From assembly GCA_026225945.1 (NCBI GenBank), contig JAMJFZ010000165.1, positions 531,501 to 595,500 of the forward strand: DNA of 64,000 nucleotides, given 5' to 3'. Shown in pieces: positions 1 to 11,170 of the stretch. Each line of letters starts with the position of its first letter. Positions within the stretch are counted from its first letter, which is position 1. A program made the translations under genes and the position numbers. The notes under the pieces are model-generated. The model was not told the DNA's origin. It made no database searches and was given only the letters and a program-made list of their open reading frames with translations. The DNA comes from Cricetomys ansorgei. Its lineage: Eukaryota; Chordata; Mammalia; Rodentia; Nesomyidae.

Positions 1-660
1 CCAAGTTCAGAGAAGAGATGGGAGGTATCACTAGGCGACTCCTCCAGGAAACAGAACTTTGACACCCTGGACCTTCCCTCTCTGCATGGCCCGAGTCCAG
101 ACTAGGGTCCCACTGGGAGTGCCCTGCTCCCGCTGACTTCCTGGCCTTTCTAGCTTCTAGGAAAAGTTTCCAGAACCTGTCCCTGGAGTGTAGAGAGCAG
201 TAAGTCTCCCCAGAGTCCTGAGGTGCCACAGGAGGCTCTGTCACTTGCCTCCTGCCCTGCCATCATGACACTCCCCAGACGGGATATGGAACCAGGCCTC
301 CATGGCAGCCTAGGAGAGACTGGCATGGCAGGATAGGAGCCAGCTCCAGTTGGCACTCAGGTCAGAAGGAAGAGAGGAGGGCCCGCCTCCCAGCTGAGTA
401 ATGCCTGAGTCCCTTGTTCTGGCCCATAAGCAGGTTCCCCTGTGCCAGGTAAGGGGTGGTGCCAAACACTGGGCCTGTCTCTGAGGTCTGCTTCTTGGCT
501 GGGATGGGTGGGGGCCCAATTTCTGAAGAAAAGGGGGCGGGGCCTGAGAGGGTGGCGATGAGACACCTGATTAGAGGTGGGGGCGGGCTGGTTCTCTGTG
601 GGGTGAGGACAGGGAGAGGCAGGGCAGCAGCAATGGCTTCAAGACAACACGAGGATTTGC
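1..660. other. Unique non-coding DNA, left edge
   Basis: No gene or repeat is recognisable here. Short open frames overlap on both strands, lack splice-site support and resemble no protein family I know. If the minus-strand promoter at about 2.5 kb is real, this stretch would be intronic or downstream sequence of that gene. That is inference. Confidence 0.4.
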
Positions 661-680
661 CCAGCAGGGGGCGTCGCGCC
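659..680 (+). promoter_or_regulatory. CTCF-type insulator/loop-anchor motif
   Basis: The core CCAGCAGGGGGCGTC starts at 661 and fits the CTCF consensus CCASYAGRKGGCR at every position. It is followed by a CpG-containing GCGCC. The plus-strand orientation points the motif toward the CpG island about 1.3 kb away. CTCF sites commonly flank promoters and regulatory domains. Occupancy cannot be judged from sequence, and CpG methylation at the core could block binding. Confidence 0.65.
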
Positions 681-1559
681 CTTCATGGGCACAGATGCCC
701 CAAGGACCTCCACATCCCATTAACCGAGAACACACCTGTCCCTACAGTCCCGACAACTCTGTGAAGGTACCCTGCCCCCACAACACACATCCCCAGTTGC
801 CCTCTCTTCTCTGCCTTCTTCTCCTTTGACCTCAGAGAGGCAGCTGTCACCATGAGCCCCATGGGACAGTGCCATGAACTTGGACAGTCTAACACCAACC
901 CTTCACAACCACCTCCTACCTTTACCTAACACCACCTTTTCCTCCCCCAGACGAGACAGAGGCGCCCAGAGATCGGTTCTGACGAACTATCAACTTGTTT
1001 TTCTCTTAAGACACTAAAGAAGAGCACTGCTTTCAACAACCTAGGATCTGGGGGTCCTTACCCAAAGTTGGCTTGGATAGAAGAGGCCCGTGGAAGGCCG
1101 AACAACTAAAACAAGTCTCACTGGACTCAGGTTGGAGGCTCAGATGAAAAGAGAACGACTGAATAAAATTAAATCAGAACTAGAAAGACACCAAGTTTAC
1201 TGGTTAAACTCTGTCCCAGTCCTGTGGGGCACTATCTGGAGCCTGACCCCAGCCCTAGGCCAGGCTCCCCAGGCCCAGATAATCTAAATGTAGTCTTTGG
1301 TCTGGCTTACCATCGCCTAAGGGAGGGGAACTAAAAAGGGGCTGAGAGAGAGAGAGAAAGAGAGTCCTGGGCCCCTTTGAACTGATAACAGCCACCTCAG
1401 CCCACAGATTCTCAGGTGAAAAACACTCATTAGCCATAATAAGCAGCTTGATCATCCGACACAGCCTTGTCCCAAATAAATTAAATTCCTTTACCTTGAG
1501 ACAGTCACCCCCAAAACCAGACTAACCACCTTTCCCAACAGGACGCTGCTTTCAAAAAC

Positions 1560-1735
1560 TAAACCACCCCCCACTAAAAAAATAAAAACACACACCCCAC
1601 AAGCCACACACACACAAAGATCTTTGCAAAGGGAAAAGTGTGTGTCTTAAAAAACACAAGAGAAAAAACACGGAGAACAAAAACCCCCACAAAAAACCCC
1701 TAAATCCTCTCTCTCTCTGGGTGCCCCCCAGCTCC
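1560..1735. repeat. A/C-rich low-complexity tract
   Basis: An imperfect run of A and C with ACACAC and AAAAAC patches and a short (CA)n. There is no SINE structure. It separates the left unique DNA from the AT-rich block beside the CpG island. Confidence 0.6.
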
Positions 1736-1739
1736 CTGT

Positions 1740-1958
1740 CCCCTCTGCTCTTTCATAATGACAAGCATCAAATTAGTCACAGTCACTAAGCGAGCAACAA
1801 ATAACAATATCAGCATCCAGAAGGCAGAGCGAGCAGGGACCACGAGCACAGACCCTCGGCGCCTGTCCGGTACCCTCAGCTCAGCTGCTAGCTCATTGGG
1901 CTAAAAAATACTAACTTCCGTCAAAGAACCGAAAGAAAAGTGAAAGATCCTCCCCGCA
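1740..1958. promoter_or_regulatory. AT-rich block flanking the CpG island
   Basis: A repeat-free segment with sequences such as CATCAAATTAGTCAC and AACAATATCAGC, lying directly left of the CpG island. On the minus-strand gene model it would be proximal intron, a frequent place for conserved control sequence. Conservation is suspected from composition only. Confidence 0.35.
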
Positions 1959-1977
1959 GGTTCCCACCGGCCGGTAC

Positions 1978-2032
1978 CTGTTCCAAGATCCATTCTCCGC
2001 TCCTTGGTCCCAAACTCTTCGAGAAACGCCAT
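1978..2032 (-). other. Candidate alternative first coding exon, minus strand
   Basis: On the minus strand an ATG at 2032-2030 with G at +4 opens MAFLEEFGTKERRMDLGT and reaches AACAG|GTACCGG, an acceptable donor with the intron starting at 1977, after 55 nt (18 codons plus one base). The -3 base is T, so the start context is weak. A start here would use a TSS somewhere in 2040-2400, downstream of the other candidate exon. The peptide matches no family I know. Transcript data are needed to accept it. Confidence 0.25.
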
Positions 2033-2398
2033 GGAAAGAAGAAGAGAGAGAAGAACGTGTTTAGAGTCTCGCGGGCCCCCGGTGCCCGGCCGCCCGCTGT
2101 CCCTCCCCGCCGGGCCGAGCGCATCCCGGGCCGGGGGGCGCGCGCCGGGCCGGCCGGGTCCGGAGGGCGGCGGCGGGGAAAGTTTGCTCCGCGCCTCCCG
2201 CTCGCTCTCACGCTCCGGCCCGCACGCTCCCGGCGGCTCCGAGTTCCTCCAAGTAAAACAGAAACCGCCCGTGGCCATAGCCCGGCCGGGATCCGGCTCC
2301 CAGGCCGAGCCTCCCCCTCCATCCCCGCCCGGTCCCGAGCGCTCGGGGGTCGCCGAGAGCGCCGGCCCGGCCCTCCCCCGCCCGCTCCCGGTACTCAC

Positions 2399-2550
2399 CA
2401 TAGTCGGAGAGTCGAAAGCCGAATTCACTTAAATAATCAACTTTCATAATACTTAATTAATGCCTAATTGCAACTGATTACTCCCCGAATAACAAGTTGT
2501 TTTAAAATCCTGATGTCATTGCTCCTGACGGTAACACTCAGGGTAACAGT
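2399..2550 (-). other. Candidate first exon of an unidentified minus-strand gene
   Basis: Read on the minus strand, this AT-rich leader runs from just below the GC-box/CCAAT cluster to CGACTATG|GTGAGTAC, a strong 5' splice site with the intron starting at 2398. One frame opens with ATG at 2447-2445 and gives MKVDYLSEFGFRLSDY before the splice in phase 1. Another possible start is the ATG at 2401-2399, which forms the last three exon bases. The leader may equally be entirely 5' UTR. The TSS at about 2550 is a guess from motif order. I do not recognise the peptide. The AT-rich composition inside a CpG island is unusual and suggests selection on the sequence. Confidence 0.45.
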
Positions 2551-3435
2551 TTGGCAGGAGGGAGCGGGGCGGGCGGGAGCGGCCGGGCGCTGCCAGGCGC
2601 CGAGGTGATTGGCAGGGCGGCCGTGGCCCCGCCCCCCTCGCCCGGGCGCGCGCGCGGCTCCTGCAGGTGAAAGAGCAGGCGCGCGCACGCCTCGCCGGCG
2701 GCGCCGAGGTGAATGGGCACGCGCGTGCGGGCGGGCACGCGCGCGGTGCCGGGGGCGGGGCTGGGGGGGGGGAGACGGACGGACGGCGCGCCTCTCGCGC
2801 GCCCGCGCTCCCCGCGCACAGGCTCGGGCGGGTTGCGGTGACTCCGCGGGAGGCGCGGCGGGCGCTCGCGGGGTCGCGTGCGAGGGAGTGGGAGGCCGGC
2901 GCGTCCGTGCGCCGGACCGAGCGGGGTGTGTGCGCGTGTGCGCGTGCGTGTGGGTGGGGGAGTTTCGGGGAATGAGGGGTGTGTGGGGTGTGCGCGCGCC
3001 CGCGCGGGCGCGCACACTCGCTCGCTCCCGCTCGGCCGCCCTGCGCCCGCCCGCGCAAACTTTTCCGCGCGGCGGCGCGCGCAGGTGCGAGGCTTGCTCT
3101 GCGGCCCGCGCGCGTGCCCCAGCCGTCCCCGCGCGAGCGGCCCGTGGGCTGCCGGCCCGGCGGTTGTGGAAGGGGTTTGGTTTCCCTCCCTCGGCCCGCG
3201 TCCCTCGTGTTGCTGCGGCCGTTGGAGTTTTGACAGAGGAAGGAGTGGCGGGCGGCGCGGCTGGGTGTGTCGGGGAAACGCGCGCGTGGGCCTCGCGCTC
3301 CCCCCGCGCGCCGGCCGCCGGCCGCGCTCGCCCCCTCGGGCCGCGCGGTCGGAAGTTTCCCTCCTCGCCGCTTTGGTTGGTCCTCTAGAATGTCGTCCCT
3401 CCCGAGTGTCAGGCCACGCGTGTTCCCGTCCCCAG

Positions 3436-6000
3436 GCCTGTTCTCCTCCCTTCTCTCCTCTTCCCTCACAGTCTCTGGGAGGTCTCCTCCGTGGGTCTGC
3501 GTCATCACTAAGGGCGTCCTTCCAATCCCTGAACACAGGCACCCCTTAACCAAGATGGCCAGGTCCTGACACCTGCTCCCTGGGACCACGCCCTGCCCAC
3601 GCTGACCTCTGACCTCACTTCTTGACCCTTAGGGCTGGACCAAGCCCTTGTCTTTTTTGACTCTCCCTGTCTCCCTGGGTTTGTAGGTCCTCAGCCATTG
3701 ACCCCCTGCTCCCCAGACAACCCCAGAGGGTCCATGCTGTGACTCCGGTTACCATCTGGCTTGGAAGGGATCAAGGAAAAGCACCCTGCAGAGATAGGCC
3801 CTCAGCAGGTTTGCTAACCCAAGACCTGTTCCCACCAGGCCCAGCCTGCTGTCTACCTCTCCCTACGGTCCTCTCTCCTAATGCAGGATGGGCCACACTG
3901 CCTTCGGATGAGGGGAGGAGATGGGCCTAGGCTCTCCCTGGTCTGGGCAGCACTCAGCAAAATGGCGCTGGCCTATTTTTGCAATATTTCTATTTTGCAA
4001 AGGGAGGGGCCCAAGGAGGCCTTGAGGCAAAGCCGTCAAGGGAGTTAACGATCTACTCTTTCTCCTACTTACTCCTCTTCTTCTTTTCTTCTGTTTTTTT
4101 TTCTTTTTTCTTTTTCTTTTTTTCTTTTCTCTAAATGGCCCCCGCAAAGAACACAGCATCCTTTTCTGGTTCTGCCATAGCCCCTAATGCCTTCTTAGCA
4201 ACCTCAGTTCAGGTTGACACACATTCCCCAAGGTTCAGGTCCACCTCCATCCCTATGTGCAAAGGCCTAACTTCACTGGGTGTCCCCTGGCCCTAAACCC
4301 TGAATAAGGGACAGAGTTCTTTAAACCAAGCTGCATGCTCCCCAGCAGCTGGGCCCAGGGAAGCCAGGCAGAGAGGACCTTGAGCCCAGAGTCCCTGTGT
4401 CCAGAACTGCTCTGGGAAACCTCTGTGGGTGCTGCCTGCACCCCCTGCCAAACCCCAACAAGGATTCTGCCCCCTTTCAGCTTTGGCTTGTAACAACAGG
4501 CAATTAGTCCCACACCCCAGCCTGGTGTGGGCAGCCAGGTAAAGAAGGAAGCCTGGCGCCAGGTATGGAGGACTTGGAGAAGGTGTCTGCGCAGACAGGG
4601 CGCTCCCTGCACAGGGGACCTACGCAGCCTCTGGTTGGTTCTGAATGTCCTGGGTCTCTGCTGATGATAATCAGGGCTGACCCCCAGGAAGGCCTGGATG
4701 GACAGGGAAACACCCCACCCTTCCACTTACTTAGGTAAAAACAAGAACTTTGTGGCCTCTGCAGGGCAAAGGCTGACAAGGAATGGCTGCCAGGACAGGA
4801 CTGAGAGAGCTAAGAGGAGGCCACGGATCAGGACCAGCAAGAGGAGCAGCCACGCATTACCCAATGGTGGGAATTACCCGTGCTGCCTGGACAGCATCTT
4901 CTCCTCGGAGGCAGTGGGGCACAGTTGGCCTCTGTGGGTGTCGTAGGCGGACTCAAGAGTAAGGAGCTGTGTGTAGCAGAGGAGAACAGATCGGGGAGAA
5001 ACTGAGGCCAGCCCGGCTCGTTAGGATCTCAGAACAGAGTAGAAGGCTGAAGCACGGAGGTTGTAGGCCCGAGCCAAAGACTGCGTGAGAGTCTCCAGAT
5101 CTCTTCCGCTCTCTGAGCATGTGCCCGCACCGGTGGGAGAAGCCTAGGGATCCGGCTTCCCTTAGGACAGTGGCCCATCTATGCCTTCCTTATAACGCTG
5201 ATGTGGCGGTGACACCTCGGAGACCAGTCGTCATGAGAACATTCCATGACAACTACTGGTCTCAGGACCTGGGGCTCAGAGCCTCCGGGTCTTTCTAGGA
5301 CACCCCACCCCAAGCAGAATAGAAAACTCTTTAGCAACCTCATCCAGTCACGTGGCACGCGCCAGCCCCCACTCTGCCCAGTCAGGCTGCCATGCTGGCT
5401 CGCGTCCTCTTGCACCCCCGGTGTGTACCGAGACTCCTCTCTCCCTCCCGAGCCTGGAGCCTTCTCACTCACCGAGCTGTTTACACTCCAGGTATCTCAT
5501 GCTTTATCTGCTCTCGTTTTGAATTTGTAACTTTCACATAAACTTGAACAAAGATCCTTTTGTTCCTGCACCCCACCCCGGGATCCCAATAAACTGGTTC
5601 CCTCTGAGGCGACTGGGCCAGGGCACAGAAGCCTTAGCCAGAGGACTGTGTGCGCATGTGAACAAGCATGTTCGCACCTGCGAAGGCCTCCGTGTGTCTG
5701 AGAGCGCTCCACAGGGATGGAGGGAGAGTGTCAGGAAAAACAACAGAGTGAGGTCAGACGCGGAAGGGCGGGCCCATTGCGCTGAGGCCTGGGTCTCAGT
5801 TGGCACCGGGTTCGGCCAGCAGGTAGCAGAGAGTATGGGCTCTGGACAGGTGGGTGTTGGGCCAGGGGGCAGGCACAGATGAAGAGGAGACAAAGGGGAG
5901 GATGGAGCGGTATGGCGGGTGGCGAAGCACGGTACTGAGGCCACGCTAAGTGTAAGGCAGACACAGGCATCACATTATAGCAGGGTAGGGGCTGGCACAG
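3436..6000. other. Unique non-coding DNA right of the CpG island
   Basis: Mixed-composition sequence with no recognisable gene. It includes a T/C-rich tract at 4060-4132. Open frames of up to 157 codons overlap on both strands and show no domain or splice pattern. Under the minus-strand gene model this is upstream promoter-proximal DNA. Confidence 0.4.
4060..4132. repeat. Polypyrimidine tract
   Basis: About 70 bp of nearly pure T/C, TTCTT-type. It gives a lysine/arginine-rich false frame on the minus strand. Confidence 0.7.
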
Positions 6001-6029
6001 CCGCACGCTCGGCCCGTAATCCTGTTAGC

Positions 6030-6400
6030 CAGCAATCTCCATTCCGAAAGAGCTTCATTTCTTTGTGAATATTTGTAAACTAGATATCTAATGGAAAATT
6101 ATAGGAAAATTATAGTGAAATTCATGACGGAGAAATCCGATTATCCCTAATTCAATTATGCCATCTTAGCCCACACAGCACATTTCCCATTTTTTTCCCA
6201 TAAATACCGATGCCAGGGGTCCCGGTAATCAAATAAAATTGAAAATCATCTTCCCATTAAATTCAATTAGCCGCAATTTCTAAAGCCTATCAGAGATTTT
6301 AATTACTAAATTATAAAATTCTCCAATGCTAAATTGAAACCAAAAAAATTGCACATCCTTATATTTCAGAGAAAAAAAAGGACCAGTAAAATCCTTCAAA
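6030..6400. promoter_or_regulatory. AT-rich candidate conserved element 1
   Basis: About 370 bp of strikingly AT-rich, repeat-free DNA dense in homeodomain cores (CTAATTC, CAATTAG, TTAATTACT) and TATCTAATGG-like sites, between GC-richer flanks. It lacks SINE, L1 or microsatellite structure. Such islands around developmental genes are often deeply conserved enhancers. Alignment was not possible here. Confidence 0.5.
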
Positions 6401-7305
6401 AATGTTCTCCTCTGTCCAACTCCACAGCAGTTTCCCTACCTGGAGGGAACTCAGGATTGCTGCTACCTCTGCTTGGCAGGGATGCAGCCGGGGACACAGA
6501 GGGGAGCGTCCTTGCAGAGGAGGGGCCCAGACATATCCACTAACAGAGGAACAAACCACACCCCTAAGCCTAGCTAGGACGGTAGCCATCTTCACTGTCC
6601 TGGCAGTCCTGGCCCCTGAGATGTCCTCAGCTCTGTCTCTCAGTGAAGCCTCAAACTCCCAATGCTACTTCCTTGGTCAGTGAGCTGGGCCACAGCTAGT
6701 GAGGTTCCAGGGCAAACAGCTTCTCACCTAAGTGCGGCTCCCAGAACCACTCCATGGGCCCCATGAACAGCTGGGACCAAGTCAGAGATGGAACAGAAGG
6801 ACAGATAGTGCAGGATGGTTCTGTGTCCCAGAGACTTCTTAACAGGCATTTCCAGACCCTATAGGTCCTGGAAGAAGCTTCCCGGGACAAGAGACAGAGA
6901 TCAATTTGGCCCAAATTTGGCCTCTTCCTGCATTTCCAGCTCATTCTGCTCCCTCTCCCCTCCCCGGAGAAGTCAGCCGCCTTGAACTGGCCAGAAGGAA
7001 CACGCTTGTCTCATAGAGAGACTCTCTCCTACCCCCAACCCCTTGAAGGGACACATTGGCCATGATACCTAGCAGTTCCCCCTCCTCCACACCACTTACC
7101 GGCCTCTGAAGGGTACTCTGTGCTTCAGAAGAGCGTGTGGAGGTGGCCTCGGTGGCAGCATAAGGTCTGCCCTGTCTAAAACCCAAGCTAGGTAGCCGGT
7201 GGCCCCAGAAGGCTCAGGGGAGTCAGCGGAACCCTGCCAGCAGCCCAGCACCCAGGAACAGGGAGCAGGTCTGATCTGCCAGGCAGCCTGGAGTGCCAGC
7301 AGGGG
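6401..7305. other. Unique non-coding DNA
   Basis: No gene, repeat family or strong regulatory pattern is seen. Confidence 0.35.
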
Positions 7306-7319
7306 AGGCACCCACAAAC

Positions 7320-7395
7320 AAAACAAAAACAAAAAAGTTAATTATCTTTGGCTTTTTCTTAATAAATATCCAAACTGGCCCGGCCGGATTCTCCA
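7320..7395. promoter_or_regulatory. Small AT-rich candidate element
   Basis: Contains AGTTAATTATCTTTGG and TTAATAAATATCC, combining homeobox (TTAATTA) and GATA (TTATCT) cores. It is repeat-free and short, hence low confidence. Confidence 0.3.
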
Positions 7396-8114
7396 CTTTG
7401 GAGGGAGAAAGAAGGAGGAAAAAAAAAAAACAAGCCCAATCCAACAGACTCATTCTCTGTGTGTGTCTACGTTTCCCTCTGTCTCTGGTCCTCGGATTTG
7501 TCACTTATCAGAAGCACTGACAGTTTCACATAAACTTCCAATTTTTAAACGCCAAGAATCGGTTTTGTTGCTGTCACCTTTCTTTCTCTTTTCCTTCTTC
7601 TTTTTTTCCTTAGTTTTTGGGGTGGGAACGTGGAGCATGGGAAGAAAATGAGTAAGAAACAGCAGAAGAGAAGCAGGAAAGGATGGAGGGAAGGCTGGGA
7701 AATGAGGCAGGTACCCAGCTAGCCACAGGCCCTGCTCCACGACGCTGTGTTGGCACTGTCCCTCAGTTACAATTGTCAGGAAGCACCGGGATCGCTCATG
7801 TTAAAATACCAAAGCCACCCAGGTCTCACTGGCTCTCTAGCTGCTCTGTGGCTGCCCGGTTTCTGTGCCAAGCCTCCCTTCCAGGAACAGGACTGGGACA
7901 GAGAAGCCTGGGAGAGGAGCAAGGGGAGGAGGGGACGTGGGTTCTCCTGGGGGTTGTGTGTGTGTGTGAGGCTTCTCTGCACGGAGTCATGAGCATACCT
8001 GGGGAGAAGAGCGTTTCATGTTGCTGCCTGGGCCTACACGTTCAGATGGTGCATGTACATGCCTGAGCCCAAACTCTCAGAAGCACAGGTAGGGCGTGGG
8101 GTGGGGGAGGTCAC

Positions 8115-8262
8115 CAGGACATGGAACACTGGCTTTGGGGTGGTTCTGCCTGGGTTCAAACACCAGCTCCATCAGCCACCGGCTGTGTGAGCCTAACAAA
8201 GTCATTGGCCCTCTCTGGGCCTCCACCTCCTCATATCTAAAGGGACCTGCTAGCGGTTGTCT
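8115..8262 (+). repeat. MIR SINE fragment
   Basis: Shows the MIR order: GCCTGGGTTCAAACACCAGCTC, then GGCTGTGTGAGCC, then GGCCCTCTCTGGGCCTC and CTCATATCTAAAGGG. This is a diverged mammalian-wide SINE copy that predates rodents. Confidence 0.8.
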
Positions 8263-8372
8263 AGTTCTGTGGGGGGAGAGGAGTGACTACACCAGGAAGC
8301 AGGGGGATTTCTTCCTGGGAGATGAACAAGTTCCACCGTCAGCAGTGGTGAAGGCTGCGCACCCTTGTGAAG

Positions 8373-8373
<1 letters not shown>

Positions 8374-8406
<33 letters not shown>

Positions 8407-8408
8407 AC
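8374..8408. repeat. (CA)n microsatellite
   Basis: About 17 CA dinucleotides with one AA interruption. It sits directly before the L1-type 3' tail. Confidence 0.9.
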
Positions 8409-8409
8409 T

Positions 8410-8481
8410 GGGTTCTACATTTAAAAAATGGGTAGATTTTATGAAGTGTGGATTATATTTCAATAAACTGGTCACAAAATA
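8410..8481 (+). repeat. Old L1 3'-end remnant
   Basis: The phrase AAAATGGGTAGATTTTATG followed by GTGGATTATATTTCAATAAA is the diagnostic 3'-UTR end of ancient mammalian L1s, which end in a polyadenylation signal. Only the tail remains. Confidence 0.6.
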
Positions 8482-9900
8482 GTATGGGGCGAAGAGAGGC
8501 ATAGTGACCTGTTTCGGACAGAGGTCTGAAGACAACATTCAGCCTGGCATGGATTAAGTGATCGGCGAGTGTCCACTGTTAATACGGGCTTTGGACGGGT
8601 GTCACTGAATGTATACTCTGGTGCTTACAAATGCCTCGCTGGGTTGCTGGCCAACACGTTGTCAAGCCACTGAGCTGTCCCCTCCCTGTCCCCCATGCCT
8701 GGTGGAGGATCCTGGGCAGCTGCTCCCTGCCAGGGGGTGGGAAGTGCGTGGCCTCCTCCCGCCTCCTCCGGGTCCCTGGAGAGAAGGCTGCCCACCACAG
8801 CGGGCAGCCTCCCGGGCTGCACACTCGCTGTCTTGCAGACGCTCATATTCTCCATGTGCAGCAGACCGTGAATTCACCTTCATACTAGTTACAGGGTTAT
8901 TTAGCTTCTCCTGACACTGACAATCACAAACTTTAATTCGCTGCTTGGTTTCTCCCTGCTGTGCCCTCTGCCCACCCCCGAAATCCTTGGGAGAGGATGG
9001 GAAGGACTGAGGTCCAAGCCCTTTCTTGCCAAAGCTTGGTCTTTGGAGTGATGGGAGAGGTGGGGATAGTCAGTAGGAGAAGATGCTGGGCAAAGGGCTG
9101 GGAGAGAAGGAAGTACCACCAGGGCTAATGGGAGCCTCCGCCCTGCTCCTCCAGCTGACACTAATATATTCAACCTGACATCCATCCCGTCCGTGAGTGA
9201 CGACTCACCAATCAGGCTGCTGAGCTGAGGGCCTGCCTGGCTGGAACCCACAGGGGATGGGAGTCTCAGTCTGGGGCTGGGCTCCTAAGATCAGGAGGCT
9301 GGCTTGGAGCTGGCTCCTCTACCTGCTGCTAAATTAGCAGGTGTCCCTCAAGAAACCCATTTGATGGAGCCCATCCTACAAACTCATCCTCCTCCTCCCT
9401 GCCCCCTCCACAGGTCTCTTCTCAGATCACACCAGCCATTCCCGGAGGCTTTTCCAGGCTTACTGCCCTGGTGCCCAGGCCACTTCTCTTCCCTTGACAA
9501 AGACAAGTGGGAAATGGAGACCTCGAGACATCTCCTGCCACCCACCCAAGTCACTCAAGCCTGATGCCAATACAGAGAGAAAGTCATAACCAGGTATCTG
9601 CATACAACAGGGGACTCATTGACAAAAATCCAGGAACAGTTAGCTACTCATAGGGCAGAGTCTCAGAGGCAGAAAGCCAAGCCAAGGGGACTCACAAAGA
9701 CTAGAAACTGGAGGTTGGAAAAGGAGAGGCCAGGCCGACCAGGGGGACCAGAGAGGCAGGGAAGTGCATCGGCAGATCCGAGCCAGTGTCCGTTTCCTCC
9801 TAAGCCCCATTCTATAGCTCCACCCCTGCCAGCCAGAGAAGTGACCATGGTAGTCACTGGGCAAGGGAGAGAGAGATGTCAACGGGGCCGATGGGAGAAG
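8482..9900. other. Unique non-coding DNA
   Basis: No gene or repeat is recognised. A small AT patch near 9160-9220 (CTAATATATTCAACC, GTGAGTGACGACTCACCAATCAGG) contains an imperfect GAGTGACGACTC dyad and a CCAAT core, and may be regulatory. Confidence 0.3.
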
Positions 9901-9904
9901 GGGC

Positions 9905-10040
9905 TTGTTGACTGCAAACTGTCCATTATGGCTCAGATTATAAGCATATTGCACAGGGCTCTCTGCACGATGCCGGGGAAATCCAATACGCTGAAAGGTT
10001 AATGCAATCAATTAGGGCGACAAGGAAGTAAAGTAAAGCC
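9905..10040. promoter_or_regulatory. AT-rich candidate element 2
   Basis: Repeat-free block with CCATTATGG, GATTATAAGC, TTAATGCAATCAATTAGGG and related homeodomain and C/EBP-like cores. It is followed by a (GA)n run. Inferred regulatory from composition. Confidence 0.35.
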
Positions 10041-10058
10041 TTCCGAGTAGATGAAAAG

Positions 10059-10081
10059 GAGAGAGAGAGAGAGAGAGAGAG
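10059..10081. repeat. (GA)n microsatellite
   Basis: A short perfect run of about 11 GA units. Confidence 0.85.
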
Positions 10082-10375
10082 CGCCATGAGTTGGGGGGGC
10101 CGCATGAGTGGTGGGAGGGCAAGAAGGGAGAGAAACTTATGGGGTACACAGAGAGGGCCTGAGGGAAGGAGGGGCGGAGAGACCAGGGAGGGGCTGCCGC
10201 ATAGCCAACAGGAGAGGAGGCACCCAGAGACCTGGGTCGTTCAGTTTCCATCCCAGACCTCCAATCATCCCCCTCGGACTAGAACCCTGGCATCCAGGTT
10301 TATTCCCCAGTCACGGTGTCACACCAGGGCAGCCTTGACTACTGACTCTGGACAGAGCAAGCATCCATTTAGTGA

Positions 10376-10395
10376 CCCCCCCCCCCCCCCCCCCA
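10376..10395. repeat. Poly(C) run
   Basis: An uninterrupted run of roughly 18 C. The length is prone to sequencing and replication error. It can form i-motif/G-rich structures. Confidence 0.85.
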
Positions 10396-11170
10396 GGGTC
10401 TTCTCAGCAGAATGGTAGCCTGGCTCACACCCTCACTCTCACAGACTGAAGCATGAACCCAGACCCTTCTCGTGGCCTGCTTCCTCCCAGCAGCCTGCTC
10501 AGGCCTGTGGAGCAGAGCCCGGTGGGCAGGACCCCTATTTTCTAGAAGCTGGTGGTCTGACACACTCCAGGGTCCACCGACTCAGGAGCTCTCCTGTCTC
10601 AGACTCAGAGGCTTTCCAGACAGGGTCAGGGAAAACTCCACGGCAGCTTCTTGGGGCTGGATGCTGCATCCTCTGCCCTACTGGGAAACTCTGGCTCTGT
10701 GAGGGAGGCAGGACCCTCTGCCCTTCCCGTTGAATTCTGGGCTGGCTACTTTTAGGCACAACTCCTTCCCTTATCCCCACAGCCCTACTAGGTACACCTT
10801 CTCACCTTGCCAAGTGGGCATGTGGGGTGTGGGTGGGGGCACCGCCATGACTACAGGTCTAAAATGCTTGGTAAAAGCTACAGGAGGGACACTGGGGCTG
10901 GTGAGGAGAAAAGAGCTGGGACTTCAGGGTGAGAAGGTCTGAGAAGAGCAGGAGGCGCTGGGCAGAGGAGGGGCAGGAGGCTCCCCAGCAGAGCAGGACT
11001 CTAAGCAGCCTGAAATCAACCCCCAGCGCAGGGTTCCTATGCAATCTCGACTTCACTATGGTGACCACACCATTGACAACTCACTTAACACCAAGGGCTT
11101 ACACCCTTTGGCAGGTTACGAGGGCAAATCTCATGCAATGTATATTTTAGCAGAGATCAGAAACCAGACT
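10396..11170. other. Unique non-coding DNA
   Basis: No gene, repeat or strong motif cluster is seen. Confidence 0.35.

Larger units (their letters stand above)
1960..3435. promoter_or_regulatory. CpG island promoter
   Basis: About 1.5 kb of very GC-rich DNA with dense CpG, unlike the CpG-poor remainder of the window. It contains GC boxes (CCCCGCCCC near 2627, GGGGGCGGGG near 2752), an inverted CCAAT box (GTGATTGGC near 2602) and alternating GCGCGC/GTGTGC tracts at 2925-3015. An AT-rich leader of about 150 bp (2400-2550) interrupts it. There is no clear TATA box in the GC-rich part, so a dispersed TATA-less start is likely. The CCAAT box and donors favour minus-strand transcription. Plus-strand donor-like sites (CAG|GTGAAA at 2666/2667, CAG|GTGCGA at 3084/3085) leave room for divergent transcription. 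Long open frames on both strands here are composition artefacts. Confidence 0.85.

Noticed and set aside
2464..3589. Minus-strand frames of 183-357 codons and plus-strand frames of 223-259 codons
   Set aside because: Overlapping Arg/Ala/Pro-rich frames across a CpG island promoter, where stop codons are rare. No domain, and several contain the putative promoter elements.
9619..10002. 127-codon plus-strand frame and opposing 123-codon minus frame
   Set aside because: They overlap an AT-rich candidate element, with no domain and no splice context.
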